In this document: piece by piece, positions 1-6,457 of the stretch | Layout: each line of letters begins with the position of its first letter | Numbering within the stretch: position 1 is the stretch's first letter | NCBI GenBank assembly: GCA_021202245.1 | Contig: JAJQDK010000129.1 | Span: 1-8,346, forward strand | Source: Clostridiales bacterium | GTDB lineage: Bacteria > Bacillota > Clostridia > Oscillospirales > Acutalibacteraceae | Length of the DNA: 8,346 nucleotides | Reading direction: 5' to 3' | The notes under the pieces: model-generated | Told to the model about the DNA's origin: nothing | Seen by the model: the letters and a program-made list of their open reading frames with translations, nothing else | The model's database searches: none | Program-made: the position numbers and the translations under genes

Positions 1-31
1 CAGACAGACAGACAGACAGACAGACAGACAG
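1..31 (+). repeat. (CAGA)n tetranucleotide tract at the 5' end of the aminotransferase gene
   Basis: Seven perfect CAGA units plus CAG begin at the first base of the window, so the tract may be longer to the left. A further CAGA unit sits at 34-37. Read in the aminotransferase frame it encodes a repeating Q-T-D-R tetrapeptide. The tract has no stop in any + frame, so a change in unit number would shift the downstream frame without stopping inside the repeat. Tetranucleotide tracts between the start codon and the body of a surface-sugar gene are a known phase-variation layout in Haemophilus and Neisseria. That it works so here is inference. Confidence 0.9.
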
Positions 32-1167
32 GGCAGATACCGTTTAATGTTCCGCCGTATATAGGCGAAGAGGATAAATACATAAAGCTTGCGATTGACA
101 GCAGAAAAATCTGCGGCGACGGAGACTTTACTAAAAAATGCAACGAAAAGCTTGAAGAAATCACGGGAGCAAAAAAGGCCTTAATAACAACAAGCGGAAC
201 CTCTGCGCTTGAAATGGCTGCGTTGCTCGCCAATATTAAGCCGGGCGATGAGGTTATTATGCCGTCATATACCTTTGTGTCTACCGCAAATGCCTTTGTA
301 TTGAGAGGCGCACGGATTGTTTTTACGGACATTCGCCCCGATACAATGAATATTGACGAAAAGCTGATTGAGGATGCGATAACCGAGAAGACCAGAGCCA
401 TAGTGCCGGTTCATTACGGCGGAGTTGCCTGCGAAATGGACACTATCTGCGATATTGCCAAAAGGCATAATCTTGCAGTAGTAGAGGATGCCGCTCAAGG
501 CGTTATGAGCTTTTACAAGGGCAGAGCACTCGGCTCAATAGGTGATTTCGGCTGCTACAGCTTCCACGAAACCAAAAACTACAGTATGGGCGAGGGCGGA
601 GCTGTTCTTGTCAATTCTGCGGAGGAAGTAGAGCGTGCCGAAATTATCAGAGAAAAAGGTACAAACAGAACAAAATTCTTCAGAGGTCAGGTGGATAAAT
701 ACACCTGGGTTGATATCGGATCGTCATACCTCCAGAGTGAGCTTAATTGTGCATACCTTTATGCTCAGCTTAAAGACCCTTCAATAATTAACGAAAACAG
801 ATTGAAATCGTGGAATAAGTATTATGAATTGCTCTGTCCGTTGGCGGATAAGGGCTTAATTGTGCTTCCCTTTATTCCCGAAGGCTGCGTTCATAATGCA
901 CATATGTTTTATATAAAGGCAAAGGACATAAAAGAGCGCACCGAGCTGATTTCTTATTTAAAGGGACGTAATATAGGCGCTGTGTTCCACTATATCCCGC
1001 TTCACTCTTCGCCTGCCGGCAAGCAATTCGGTGTGTTTCACGGCGAGGATAAGTATACCGCCAAAGAAAGTGAACGGATTATGCGGCTGCCGATGTATTA
1101 TGATTTAAAGCAAAGCGATTTGGAGAAGGTTGTAAATTGCATTTATGACTTTTATGAGGGGCGATAA
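1..1167 (+). CDS. wecE: dTDP-4-amino-4,6-dideoxygalactose transaminase, WecE/RffA type (5' end outside window)
   Basis: PLP-dependent DegT/DnrJ/EryC1 sugar aminotransferase. It should convert dTDP-4-keto-6-deoxyglucose to dTDP-Fuc4N with glutamate as amino donor, in the cytoplasm. From codon 34 on, the protein follows remembered E. coli WecE along its whole length: IPFN near the start, CGDG.FT, PGDEVIMPS.TFVSTANAFVLRGA, PVHY.GVACEMDTI, VEDAAQGVMS, SFHETKNY, EKGTNR..FFRGQVDKYTW and VFHYIPLH. Numbering codon 34 as residue 1 puts the PLP lysine of HETKNY at 181 and gives about 377 residues, the family length. No ATG, GTG or TTG occurs in frame before 214, and the first 60 conserved residues lie upstream of that ATG, so 214 is not the true start. 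Translation must begin left of the window and read through the CAGA tract, or the 5' end is damaged. The stop is 2 bases before the next start, suggesting coupling. Family assignment is very secure; whether it is expressed is open. Confidence 0.93.
   Translation, partial: QTDRQTDRQTGQIPFNVPPYIGEEDKYIKLAIDSRKICGDGDFTKKCNEKLEEITGAKKALITTSGTSALEMAALLANIKPGDEVIMPSYTFVSTANAFVLRGARIVFTDIRPDTMNIDEKLIEDAITEKTRAIVPVHYGGVACEMDTICDIAKRHNLAVVEDAAQGVMSFYKGRALGSIGDFGCYSFHETKNYSMGEGGAVLVNSAEEVERAEIIREKGTNRTKFFRGQVDKYTWVDIGSSYLQSELNCAYLYAQLKDPSIINENRLKSWNKYYELLCPLADKGLIVLPFIPEGCVHNAHMFYIKAKDIKERTELISYLKGRNIGAVFHYIPLHSSPAGKQFGVFHGEDKYTAKESERIMRLPMYYDLKQSDLEKVVNCIYDFYEGR
1156..1161 (+). promoter_or_regulatory. 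Shine-Dalgarno site GAGGGG deciding the acyltransferase start
   Basis: GAGGGG ends 8 bases before the ATG at 1170 and lies inside the last codons of the aminotransferase. It supports 1170, rather than the out-of-register ATG at 1262, as the true start of the acyltransferase gene. Confidence 0.7.
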
Positions 1168-1169
1168 AA

Positions 1170-2233
1170 ATGACGTTTGACAAAAGGCAAACAAATATTG
1201 CTAAGGGCATTGCAATACTTTTGATGCTGTGGCACCATTTGTTCTATAACGATAGCGAGCGATGGCCATTATTTACTACGCTGTTCCCACTTGCGGGGGG
1301 GTACCGCTTGAAAGTTTTTTGGCAGATTTTTGCAAGGTGTGTGTAGCAATATTCCTTGTACTCAGCGGCTACGGACTTTATAAAAGCTGGTGTTCCTTTG
1401 AAAAAAAGAATATGAGGAACGGAAAGCTTCCGGCAAAAAAACAAATACTTTTTGTTAAGAATCATCTGCTGAAATTGATGTTCGGTTATTGGTTTATTTA
1501 CATAATATTTGTTTTTATGGGTTTGTTTTTAGGCAGACCGTTTTATGCGTTTTACGGCTTGAATCCTTTGTATTTTTTGTCTGATTTTCTCGGATTAGCC
1601 AATCTCTTCGGTACTCCCACCGTAAATGCAACTTGGTGGTTTATGAGTATAATCATCGTGTATTATTTAATTTTTCCGTTGCTTGTAAAAATACAAAAAT
1701 ATTCCGGAGAGCTGTTGCTGCTTATTTCATTTTGTGCCGTAATTTTTGAGTTCCTTCCTTCGTTCAGACAGCTTAGATTGTGGATTTTTCCGTTTGTACT
1801 CGGGATGTATCTCGCACAGATAAGCGGATTTGAGCGGCTTGACAGCAAATTAAAATGTTTGCCCAACAAAATTATTTTCGGAGTATTGGCTATCCTTGTA
1901 ACCGCTTATATAAGAATCGCATTGTTTAACAACAGCATAGAATCCGACGGCGTTTTTGCCTGTGCAATTATTATGTTCTCTTTCGGCGTTTTGTCGAGAA
2001 TTTCGATACTCAACAGAATTTTGGAGGAGCTCGGAAAATACAGCGGTCAAATTTTTATGTTCCATACGTTTATTTATTCTTATTATTTTAAGAGTTTTAT
2101 ATACAGCTTTAAATATTCTGTTCTGATTTTTATTGTTTTGGCAATTGTGTGTTATGCTGTTGCAAGGCTTTTGGAGTGGCTGAAGCATTTGCTCAGATAT
2201 GATAAACTGATGAATAAGCTTGTAGGTGTTTAG
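1170..2233 (+). CDS. Membrane acyltransferase family 3 (OafA/NolL type), frame broken at a G7 tract
   Basis: Multi-pass O-/N-acyltransferase of the acyltransferase-3 family, which transfers acyl groups to sugars at the membrane. As sequenced the gene is split. The ATG at 1170 gives 58 residues (start MTFDKRQTNIAKGIAI, containing the family WHH motif) and stops at 1344-1346. The rest of the family, from VPLESF through FLVLSGYGL, WWFMS and the late HTF motif, continues in the +2 register to 2233. The crossover is a run of seven G at 1295-1301; one extra G would join the halves into a 354-residue protein of usual family length with about ten hydrophobic segments. The ATG at 1262 opens the second register but would replace the family N-terminus with an unrelated peptide and has no good ribosome site. 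It is an off-phase contingency gene, a recent pseudogene, or carries a base-call error in a homopolymer. The substrate is not shown; the neighbouring Fuc4N genes suggest a surface sugar. Confidence 0.8.
1295..1301 (+). repeat. Poly-G tract (G7) at the frame break
   Basis: Seven consecutive G after a C. Upstream coding is in the register of 1170 and downstream coding in the register of 1262; the tract is exactly where the two family-consistent halves meet. G8 would restore the frame. Poly-G slippage is an established on/off switch in Campylobacter and Helicobacter surface-sugar genes; activity here is inferred. Confidence 0.85.
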
Positions 2234-2234
2234 A

Positions 2235-3182
2235 TTGGAAAAAAAGAAAATTTCATTTGTCATTCCTTGCTACGGTTCGGAAAAAACTATAGAATTTGTT
2301 ATAGCCGAAATCGGGGATGTTATGGCTCAGAGAGCTGAGCATGATTATGAAATAATTGCGGTTAACGACGCTTCTCCGGATGACGTTTTCAGAGTGTTAA
2401 GAGAAATAAGCGCAAAGAATAAAAGAGTTAAAATTATTGATTTGGCAAGAAATTTCGGAAAGCATTCGGCTGTAATGGCAGGATTTTCAAGGGTTACCGG
2501 AGATTATGTGGTTTGCCTTGACGACGACGGACAATGCCCAACTGACAGGCTGTGGGATTTGTTACAGCCAATCTTTGACGGCAAAGCAGACTATACTATG
2601 GCAAAATACAGGGTAAAGAAGCAGTCAAAATTCAAAAACTTCGGCAGTCACATCAACGCCCTTATGTCTCGCTTCCTGATAAATAAACCCAAGGAATTAA
2701 AATTCACTAATTTTAAAGCGATGAAAAGATTTGTTGTTGATGAGATAATCAAATATGACAATCCGTATCCGTATTTAGAGGGGCTGGTATTGCGCACCAC
2801 AAAAAATATAGTCACGGTGCCCATGGAAGAAAGAGAGCGTGTGGCAGGAGAAGGACATTTTTCCTTTAAAAAATCTCTTTCGCTGTGGATAAACGGCTTT
2901 ATGGCTTTCTCCGTCAAGCCCTTGAGAGCGGCAACCCTGGCAGGCGTTTTATGTGCTTTAATCGGCTTTGTGTGGGGGGTTGTAATAATAATAAAAAGGA
3001 TAGTTAATCCTGTGGTTGTGATGGGCTACAGCTCAACTATGGCTGTAATATTGTTCATCGGCGGAATGATAATGGTAATGCTCGGACTTATAGGCGAATA
3101 CATAGGCAGAATTTATATAAGTCTGAATAATTCTCCTCAGTACGTTATACGAGAAGTGATTGATGTTGAAAACGAGGTGTAA
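2235..3182 (+). CDS. Polyprenyl-phosphate glycosyltransferase, GtrB/ArnC/DPM1-like GT2
   Basis: Family 2 glycosyltransferase that should move a sugar from a nucleotide to undecaprenyl phosphate at the inner face of the membrane. The catalytic domain opens with SFVIPCYGSE and carries VNDASPDD, DLARNFGKHSAVMAGF and the metal-binding DDDGQ at about residues 96-100. The C-terminal half has two membrane helices at about 231-253 and 267-292, closing with GEYIGRIY, the arrangement of GtrB, ArnC and YkcC-like enzymes. I prefer the TTG at 2235, which gives MEKKKISFVIP and 315 residues, with AGG at 2224-2226 eight bases upstream; a GTG at 2226, overlapping the previous stop, is the alternative. It begins one base after the acyltransferase stop, so the genes are probably coupled. 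The sugar is not readable from the sequence; the WecE-type gene suggests Fuc4N or an acylated form. A G6 run at 2974-2979 lies within the first helix and is in frame here. Confidence 0.88.
   Translation: MEKKKISFVIPCYGSEKTIEFVIAEIGDVMAQRAEHDYEIIAVNDASPDDVFRVLREISAKNKRVKIIDLARNFGKHSAVMAGFSRVTGDYVVCLDDDGQCPTDRLWDLLQPIFDGKADYTMAKYRVKKQSKFKNFGSHINALMSRFLINKPKELKFTNFKAMKRFVVDEIIKYDNPYPYLEGLVLRTTKNIVTVPMEERERVAGEGHFSFKKSLSLWINGFMAFSVKPLRAATLAGVLCALIGFVWGVVIIIKRIVNPVVVMGYSSTMAVILFIGGMIMVMLGLIGEYIGRIYISLNNSPQYVIREVIDVENEV
2974..2979 (+). repeat. Poly-G tract (G6) inside the glycosyltransferase gene
   Basis: Six G encode W-G-V in the first membrane helix. The frame is intact at this length. Six G is a modest run, noted because a G7 tract breaks the gene just upstream. 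Confidence 0.75.
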
Positions 3183-3185
3183 TTT

Positions 3186-4361
3186 ATGAAAACTATTATG
3201 ATTTTGGGCGCCGGAGTTTATCAGGTTCCTCTTATAAAAAAGGCAGAAGAAATGGGAATACGTACAATAGTTGTCAGCATTCCCGGCAATTATCCGGGCT
3301 TTAAATTTGCGGACAAAGTGTATTATGAAAATACTGTTGACTATGAAACTGTATTACAAATCGCTAAAAAAGAAAATGTAAACGGAATTGTTACAACGGG
3401 TACTGATGTGGCTATAATTACGGTCGGTTATGTTTGCGATAAACTCGGTCTGAGCGGAATATCAATGAAAGCGGCACAAATTGCGACGAATAAATATAAA
3501 ATGAAGCTTGCGTATGAAAAATACGGAGTAACTACAGCTCGATTCCGCCAATCGGGTTTTGATACCCGGGAGGTAAAGAAGCTTGTAACAGAACTGAATT
3601 ATCCTTTGATTTTTAAGGCGGTTGATACCTCGGGAAGCCGCGGCATTGTGAAGGTTCCTGATAAAAACAACATTGACGCTGCAGTAAAAATAGTTAAGCA
3701 AGCCACGAAATTAGATTACTTTATTATAGAAGAATTTATTGAAGGTGTTGAATTCGGAGCGCAATCCTTTATACAAAACGGGAAAATACAATTTATATTG
3801 CCGCACGGAGATTATGTTTATACAGAAAATACAGGTGTTCCGGTCGGTCATTTTGCACCGTATGATTTATCAGAGGAAGCGATAAAAGATACCGAAGTTC
3901 AACTTCAAAGAGCAGCAGAAGCTATGGAGCTTGATAATTGCGCCATAAATGCTGATTTTATTCTTTCAAACGGAAAGGTATATGTGTTGGAAGTCGGCGG
4001 ACGCTGCGGAGCTACCTGCCTTGCAGAGCTTGTTTCAATATATTACGGCTATGATTATTATGAAAAAATAATTAATGTTGCGTTAGGTGCAAATGAGAAT
4101 TTTGTTTCCGACCAAAAAAATCCAAATGCAAGCCATTTAATTATGAGCGAAAAGAGCGGTAAAATAATAAGTCAAAATTATACAGGTAATGACGTAAATG
4201 TTATAGATGTTCAATTTGATTATTGTGTCGGCGATGACATCAGAAGATTCAGCGTCGGTCCGGATAGAATAGGTCATATAATAACAAAAGGTAAAAATCT
4301 TGAAGAGGCAACACAGACATTAGATAATGCTATGAGCAATATAAAGATTGAAGTGGAGTAA
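3186..4361 (+). CDS. ATP-grasp carboxylate-amine ligase-like protein
   Basis: A 391-residue ATP-grasp enzyme; these activate a carboxylate as an acyl phosphate and join it to an amine or similar nucleophile in the cytoplasm. Visible are an N-terminal nucleotide-fold start (MILGAGVYQVPLI, 5-17), the ATP-grasp lysine in PLIFKAV (K144), a glycine-rich loop DTSGSRG (147-153), the adenine-side acidic EEFIEGVE (182-189), D257 in INADF and the late metal site E269 in VLEVGGRCGATCL. At that site a Gly stands where many relatives have Asn (E-x-N-x-R). Length and layout resemble PurK/PurT and amino-acid ligases of sugar clusters. GAGGTG at 3174-3179 precedes the ATG by 6 bases, and the gene lies 3 bases after the glycosyltransferase. 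Lying between Fuc4N synthesis and an acyltransferase, it may attach an amino acid or other acid to the 4-amino group; that is inference. Fold sure, substrate unknown. Confidence 0.85.
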   Translation: MKTIMILGAGVYQVPLIKKAEEMGIRTIVVSIPGNYPGFKFADKVYYENTVDYETVLQIAKKENVNGIVTTGTDVAIITVGYVCDKLGLSGISMKAAQIATNKYKMKLAYEKYGVTTARFRQSGFDTREVKKLVTELNYPLIFKAVDTSGSRGIVKVPDKNNIDAAVKIVKQATKLDYFIIEEFIEGVEFGAQSFIQNGKIQFILPHGDYVYTENTGVPVGHFAPYDLSEEAIKDTEVQLQRAAEAMELDNCAINADFILSNGKVYVLEVGGRCGATCLAELVSIYYGYDYYEKIINVALGANENFVSDQKNPNASHLIMSEKSGKIISQNYTGNDVNVIDVQFDYCVGDDIRRFSVGPDRIGHIITKGKNLEEATQTLDNAMSNIKIEVE

Positions 4362-4371
4362 TATTCTGACT

Positions 4372-4923
4372 ATGAAATATGCTATAGTAGAAGCTATAAG
4401 GAAATTAGCACAAATATTTGCAGGCAACGAAATTTGTGATTTTCCTGTTTTATATCAGCTGAGAGTATTAATTTACAGGTTGCTTTTTAGTATAGGAAAA
4501 AATCCAACTATAGGCAACGGTGTCAGGCTGACAAGATCACACAAAATGGCTGACGGAAAAGTTAAAATAGGAGAGAATGTACTTCTTGCAAAACATTTGA
4601 TGATTGATTATAGTGGTGAAGTTATCATAGGCAGTAATGTTTGGTTATCAGAATATTCTCAAATACATACTCATAAACATTTACTTCTTAAAAACAGAGT
4701 TACTAACGGTAAAGAAACAATCGTTCCTACAAAATTGGAAATTCAAGACGGTGCTTGGATTGGAGCGAATGCGGTGATATTGCCATCCGTAAGTGTTATC
4801 GGAGAAGGCGCAATAATAGGAGCTGCGGCTGTAGTGACAAAAAATGTTGAGCCATATACTGTTGTTGCCGGCAATCCGGCTAAAGTTATAAAGGAGAAAA
4901 TCAACGAAACATGGGAACAATAA
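4372..4923 (+). CDS. Left-handed beta-helix (hexapeptide) acyltransferase
   Basis: A 183-residue LbH acyltransferase, probably using acetyl-CoA to acylate a sugar hydroxyl or amino group. A helical N-terminal region (1-45) precedes hexapeptide coils at about 63-100 (VKIGENV, EVIIGSNVW) and 123-162 (GAWIGANAVILPSV, GAIIGAAAVVTKN), ending in the VVAGNPAKVIKE signature. The histidines of HTHKH (99-103) lie at the usual catalytic place. I chose the ATG at 4372; a longer reading from a TTG at 4348 overlaps the ATP-grasp gene and adds eight residues unlike the family. GGAG at 4355-4358 is rather far away, so a CTG at 4366 is possible. With WecE it could fill the role that WecD, a GNAT enzyme, has in making Fuc4NAc in enterics; the acceptor is not proven. 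The gene is visibly more AT-rich than the aminotransferase. Confidence 0.87.
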   Translation: MKYAIVEAIRKLAQIFAGNEICDFPVLYQLRVLIYRLLFSIGKNPTIGNGVRLTRSHKMADGKVKIGENVLLAKHLMIDYSGEVIIGSNVWLSEYSQIHTHKHLLLKNRVTNGKETIVPTKLEIQDGAWIGANAVILPSVSVIGEGAIIGAAAVVTKNVEPYTVVAGNPAKVIKEKINETWEQ

Positions 4924-5244
4924 GTTTTTTAGGCGATTTGCTGTTTTGCGATCAACCTGTTATTTTTGGTTGCGGTGTCGATTCAAAATGGAATAAGATT
5001 AGTTATAAAGGATTATTTGACAATGTCAAAAATGTATTAACAAACAGTGATTATGTTACGACGGAAGGTTTAAAGTATGATGAAAATAGCAATTCTCCCG
5101 AGCAATCAATATTTTTGAATAGTCTGATTAAGAGAGTTGAATATTTATTTAAAATTGTTATATAAAAGATAAAAATATGTTGCTAAAAACATTAAAGAAG
5201 AAAAAATCAATCCAAATATAATTTATGAAAAGTATGAGAACTGA
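4911..5244 (+). pseudogene. Remnant of a CapA-like (PGA_cap, metallophosphatase-fold) gene
   Basis: The ATG at 4911 overlaps the end of the acyltransferase by 13 bases and opens an 84-residue ORF ending at 5165. Its first 50 residues (TISFLGDLLFCDQPV, GCGVDS, GLFDNVKNVLTNSDYV) look like the N-terminus of CapA/PGA_cap proteins, which are normally 300-400 residues. After that the resemblance is lost. A Lys/Asn-rich stretch (KNIKEEKINPNIIYEKYEN) continues in another register to a TGA at 5242-5244, as expected if the 3' end of the old gene survives after an internal deletion and a frameshift. The catalytic core is gone, so I do not expect activity. CapA family members act in capsule or polyglutamate export, which fits a surface-polymer locus. 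The family call rests on about 50 residues from memory and is moderate. Confidence 0.5.
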
Positions 5245-5249
5245 TAATT

Positions 5250-5602
5250 ATGAAAGAACAAACATTTACTAAAATTCAAAAATATATTTTTTACACTTTT
5301 GCATTTTATTTTATACAGGTTCATCAATTCTGACAAAAGTCGCTTCACAGTTTGAATTTTTGTCGGTAAAATATCTTTTATGCTATGCTGTAATCATTAT
5401 AATTTTAGGTATATATGCGATTTTATGGCAGCAGGCAATAAAAGGATTTAACCCGTCTGTTGCTTATTCAAATAAATCAGTGACTACAATATGGGTTTTA
5501 CTGTTTTCTGAATTATTATTTAATGAAGGAATTACGGTAAACAATATAATCGGTGCCGTGCTGATTATGCTTGGTGTAGTGTTGGTGACGAAAAATGAGT
5601 AA
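5250..5602 (+). CDS. Small SMR/EamA-like membrane protein 1 (ArnE-like flippase subunit), frameshifted near N-terminus
   Basis: Member of the short four-helix DMT group that includes ArnE/ArnF and EmrE, proposed here to flip a polyprenyl-linked sugar. The C-terminal 80 residues, readable from 5360, contain three hydrophobic helices and typical motifs: LGIYAILWQQ, AYSNKSVTTIWVLLFSE and a final GAVLIMLGVVLV helix. The family's first helix is present but split. The ATG at 5250 starts MKEQTFTKIQKYIFYTFAFYF and stops at 5331, while TGSSILTKVASQFEF continues in the register of 5360. The break falls in the T-rich stretch 5302-5316; one added base would give about 117 residues, normal for the group. 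The gene is disrupted, erroneously read, or translated from a downstream TTG as a three-helix protein. The stop overlaps the next start by 8 bases, as in a two-subunit transporter. Confidence 0.75.
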
Positions 5603-5930
5603 ATGGGCACTTTTGATACTTGTGACTGCTTTTTTCTCTTCTGTGTCACAAATATTACTTAACATTAGCAACAGAAAAAAATATTCTTCAAAAATAAGAG
5701 AATATCTCAATCCGTATGTTATTTCATCATATATAATATTGTTTTTAGTATTGATAGCAAATACTTATATTATGAAGTTTGTCGAGTTAAAAATAGCACA
5801 TGCACTCGCGGCATCAACATATGTATTTACAATGATTTTAAGCAGTTTAATTATGCATGAAAAAATTAATTTCAAGAAAATTATCGGAAATGTAATAATT
5901 GTTTTCGGAATAATTGTTTTCATTATCTAA
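5595..5930 (+). CDS. Small SMR/EamA-like membrane protein 2 (ArnF-like flippase subunit)
   Basis: A 111-residue protein with four hydrophobic helices (about 4-22, 42-60, 67-90, 94-111) and almost no soluble part. Recognisable family features are the opening SVSQILL, the NPYVISSY helix start, ALAASTYVFT and the EKINFKKIIGNVIIVFGIIVF close. In enteric bacteria ArnE and ArnF together translocate undecaprenyl-phosphate-aminoarabinose; short paired DMT proteins beside GtrB/ArnC-like enzymes are thought to do the analogous job. The ATG overlaps the previous stop by 8 bases, with GGTG about 7 bases upstream, supporting coupled translation with subunit 1. This copy looks intact. The transported lipid-linked sugar is inferred from the operon, not from residues. 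Confidence 0.85.
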   Translation: MSKWALLILVTAFFSSVSQILLNISNRKKYSSKIREYLNPYVISSYIILFLVLIANTYIMKFVELKIAHALAASTYVFTMILSSLIMHEKINFKKIIGNVIIVFGIIVFII

Positions 5931-5931
5931 A

Positions 5932-6102
5932 AAGTGCATATGCTACCTGCCTATGTAGGTTGGCAACATCTTGAACTAAGTTTATGTGTTCACAGCATTT
6001 TTGTTGCAGTTTTAAGCCGTTTGTTTTAAAGGAAAAGTCACTAAGAAAAAAGCCGTAGGCTTGTCTGTGATTATTATAGGAATTATTATCTATGCGTTGT
6101 AG
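5932..6102 (+). pseudogene. Degenerate C-terminus of a third SMR/EamA-like subunit
   Basis: In one + frame the stretch 5980-6102 reads VYVFTAFLLQF, a TAA, then FKGKVTKKKAVGLSVIIIG and a hydrophobic end at a TAG (6100-6102). This parallels TYVFT and the EKINFKKIIGNVIIVFG ending of the intact subunit just upstream. Further left, AYAT-like codons lie in a shifted register with another stop. It looks like the decayed second half of a related transporter gene, either a tandem duplicate or the remains of an older partner. It has no start, a mid-helix stop and at least one frameshift, so it is not functional. Confidence 0.6.
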
Positions 6103-6123
6103 AGCGGCAATGCATATTATATT

Positions 6124-6279
6124 TTGAATGAAGAAAATTTTGAGATGACTGTCAAGTATTTTAATGACCATTATGCAGAAGACGATGAACAGATTGAATT
6201 TGAAATTGTAGAAAATATGTACGACATCGGCATCTATATATGCAGCTTAAAACCGTGTATCAATAAGATGAAGAAGTAA
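6124..6279 (+). CDS. Small acidic ORF of unknown function, possibly a gene fragment
   Basis: A 51-codon reading frame from a TTG at 6124 (44 codons from an ATG at 6145) to the TAA at 6277-6279. It is rich in Glu/Asp (HYAEDDEQIEFEIVEN), then IGIYICSL and a Lys-rich end. The frame is open back to the TAG at 6100-6102, so it may be the 3' end of a lost gene joined to the SMR remnant. Neither start has a convincing ribosome site. The terminator begins 7 bases after its stop, so it would be the last reading frame of the operon. I do not recognise it. Confidence 0.3.
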   Translation: MNEENFEMTVKYFNDHYAEDDEQIEFEIVENMYDIGIYICSLKPCINKMKK

Positions 6280-6286
6280 ACGTTTT

Positions 6287-6322
6287 GCGGCGGTCATACT
6301 TTAGGGTATGGCCGCTTTTGTT
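6287..6322 (+). terminator. Rho-independent terminator of the sugar operon
   Basis: A 10-bp stem pairs GCGGTCATAC (6290-6299) with GTATGGCCGC (6306-6315), with one G-U pair and a 6-base loop, followed by TTTTGTTGTTG. The reverse strand lacks a T-run after the stem, so it acts on the + strand. It closes the upstream operon. Confidence 0.82.
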
Positions 6323-6418
6323 GTTGTGTTAAATGTGAAGGAAAAAATTAAAAAAACGTGGAACACAGGATAAAAAATGAAAAAAGTGGTGATAAGTGAT
6401 TTTTTAGCGTTGATTCTC

Positions 6419-6447
6419 TTGTAATTTTTACCGATATTATGTATAAT
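6419..6447 (+). promoter_or_regulatory. Sigma-A-type promoter, TTGTAA-17-TATAAT
   Basis: A perfect -10 box TATAAT at 6442-6447 has a -35-like TTGTAA at 6419-6424 with the ideal 17-base spacer. Transcription should begin near 6453-6456, just before a folded leader, and read into the gene at 6612. The preceding 90 bases are A-rich spacer with no supported gene. Confidence 0.75.
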
Positions 6448-6457
6448 AAAAACATAT

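Noticed and set aside
1..40. CRISPR-like direct repeat
   Set aside because: The unit is 4 bases with no spacers; it is a microsatellite inside a reading frame.
214..216. ATG at 214 as the aminotransferase start
   Set aside because: About 60 residues of clear WecE similarity lie upstream in the same frame, so this is an internal methionine.
1850..2263. Minus-strand reading frame of 137 codons
   Set aside because: It lies antisense to the acyltransferase, and its Asn/Lys/Gln-rich product has no recognisable motif.
5923..6171. Minus-strand reading frame of 82 codons over the gap
   Set aside because: The + strand of the same stretch shows SMR family residues in order; the minus frame shows no family pattern.
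6377..6424. 15-codon ORF (MKKVVISDFLALILL) upstream of the promoter
   Set aside because: It is too short, overlaps the -35 box and has no ribosome site of note.
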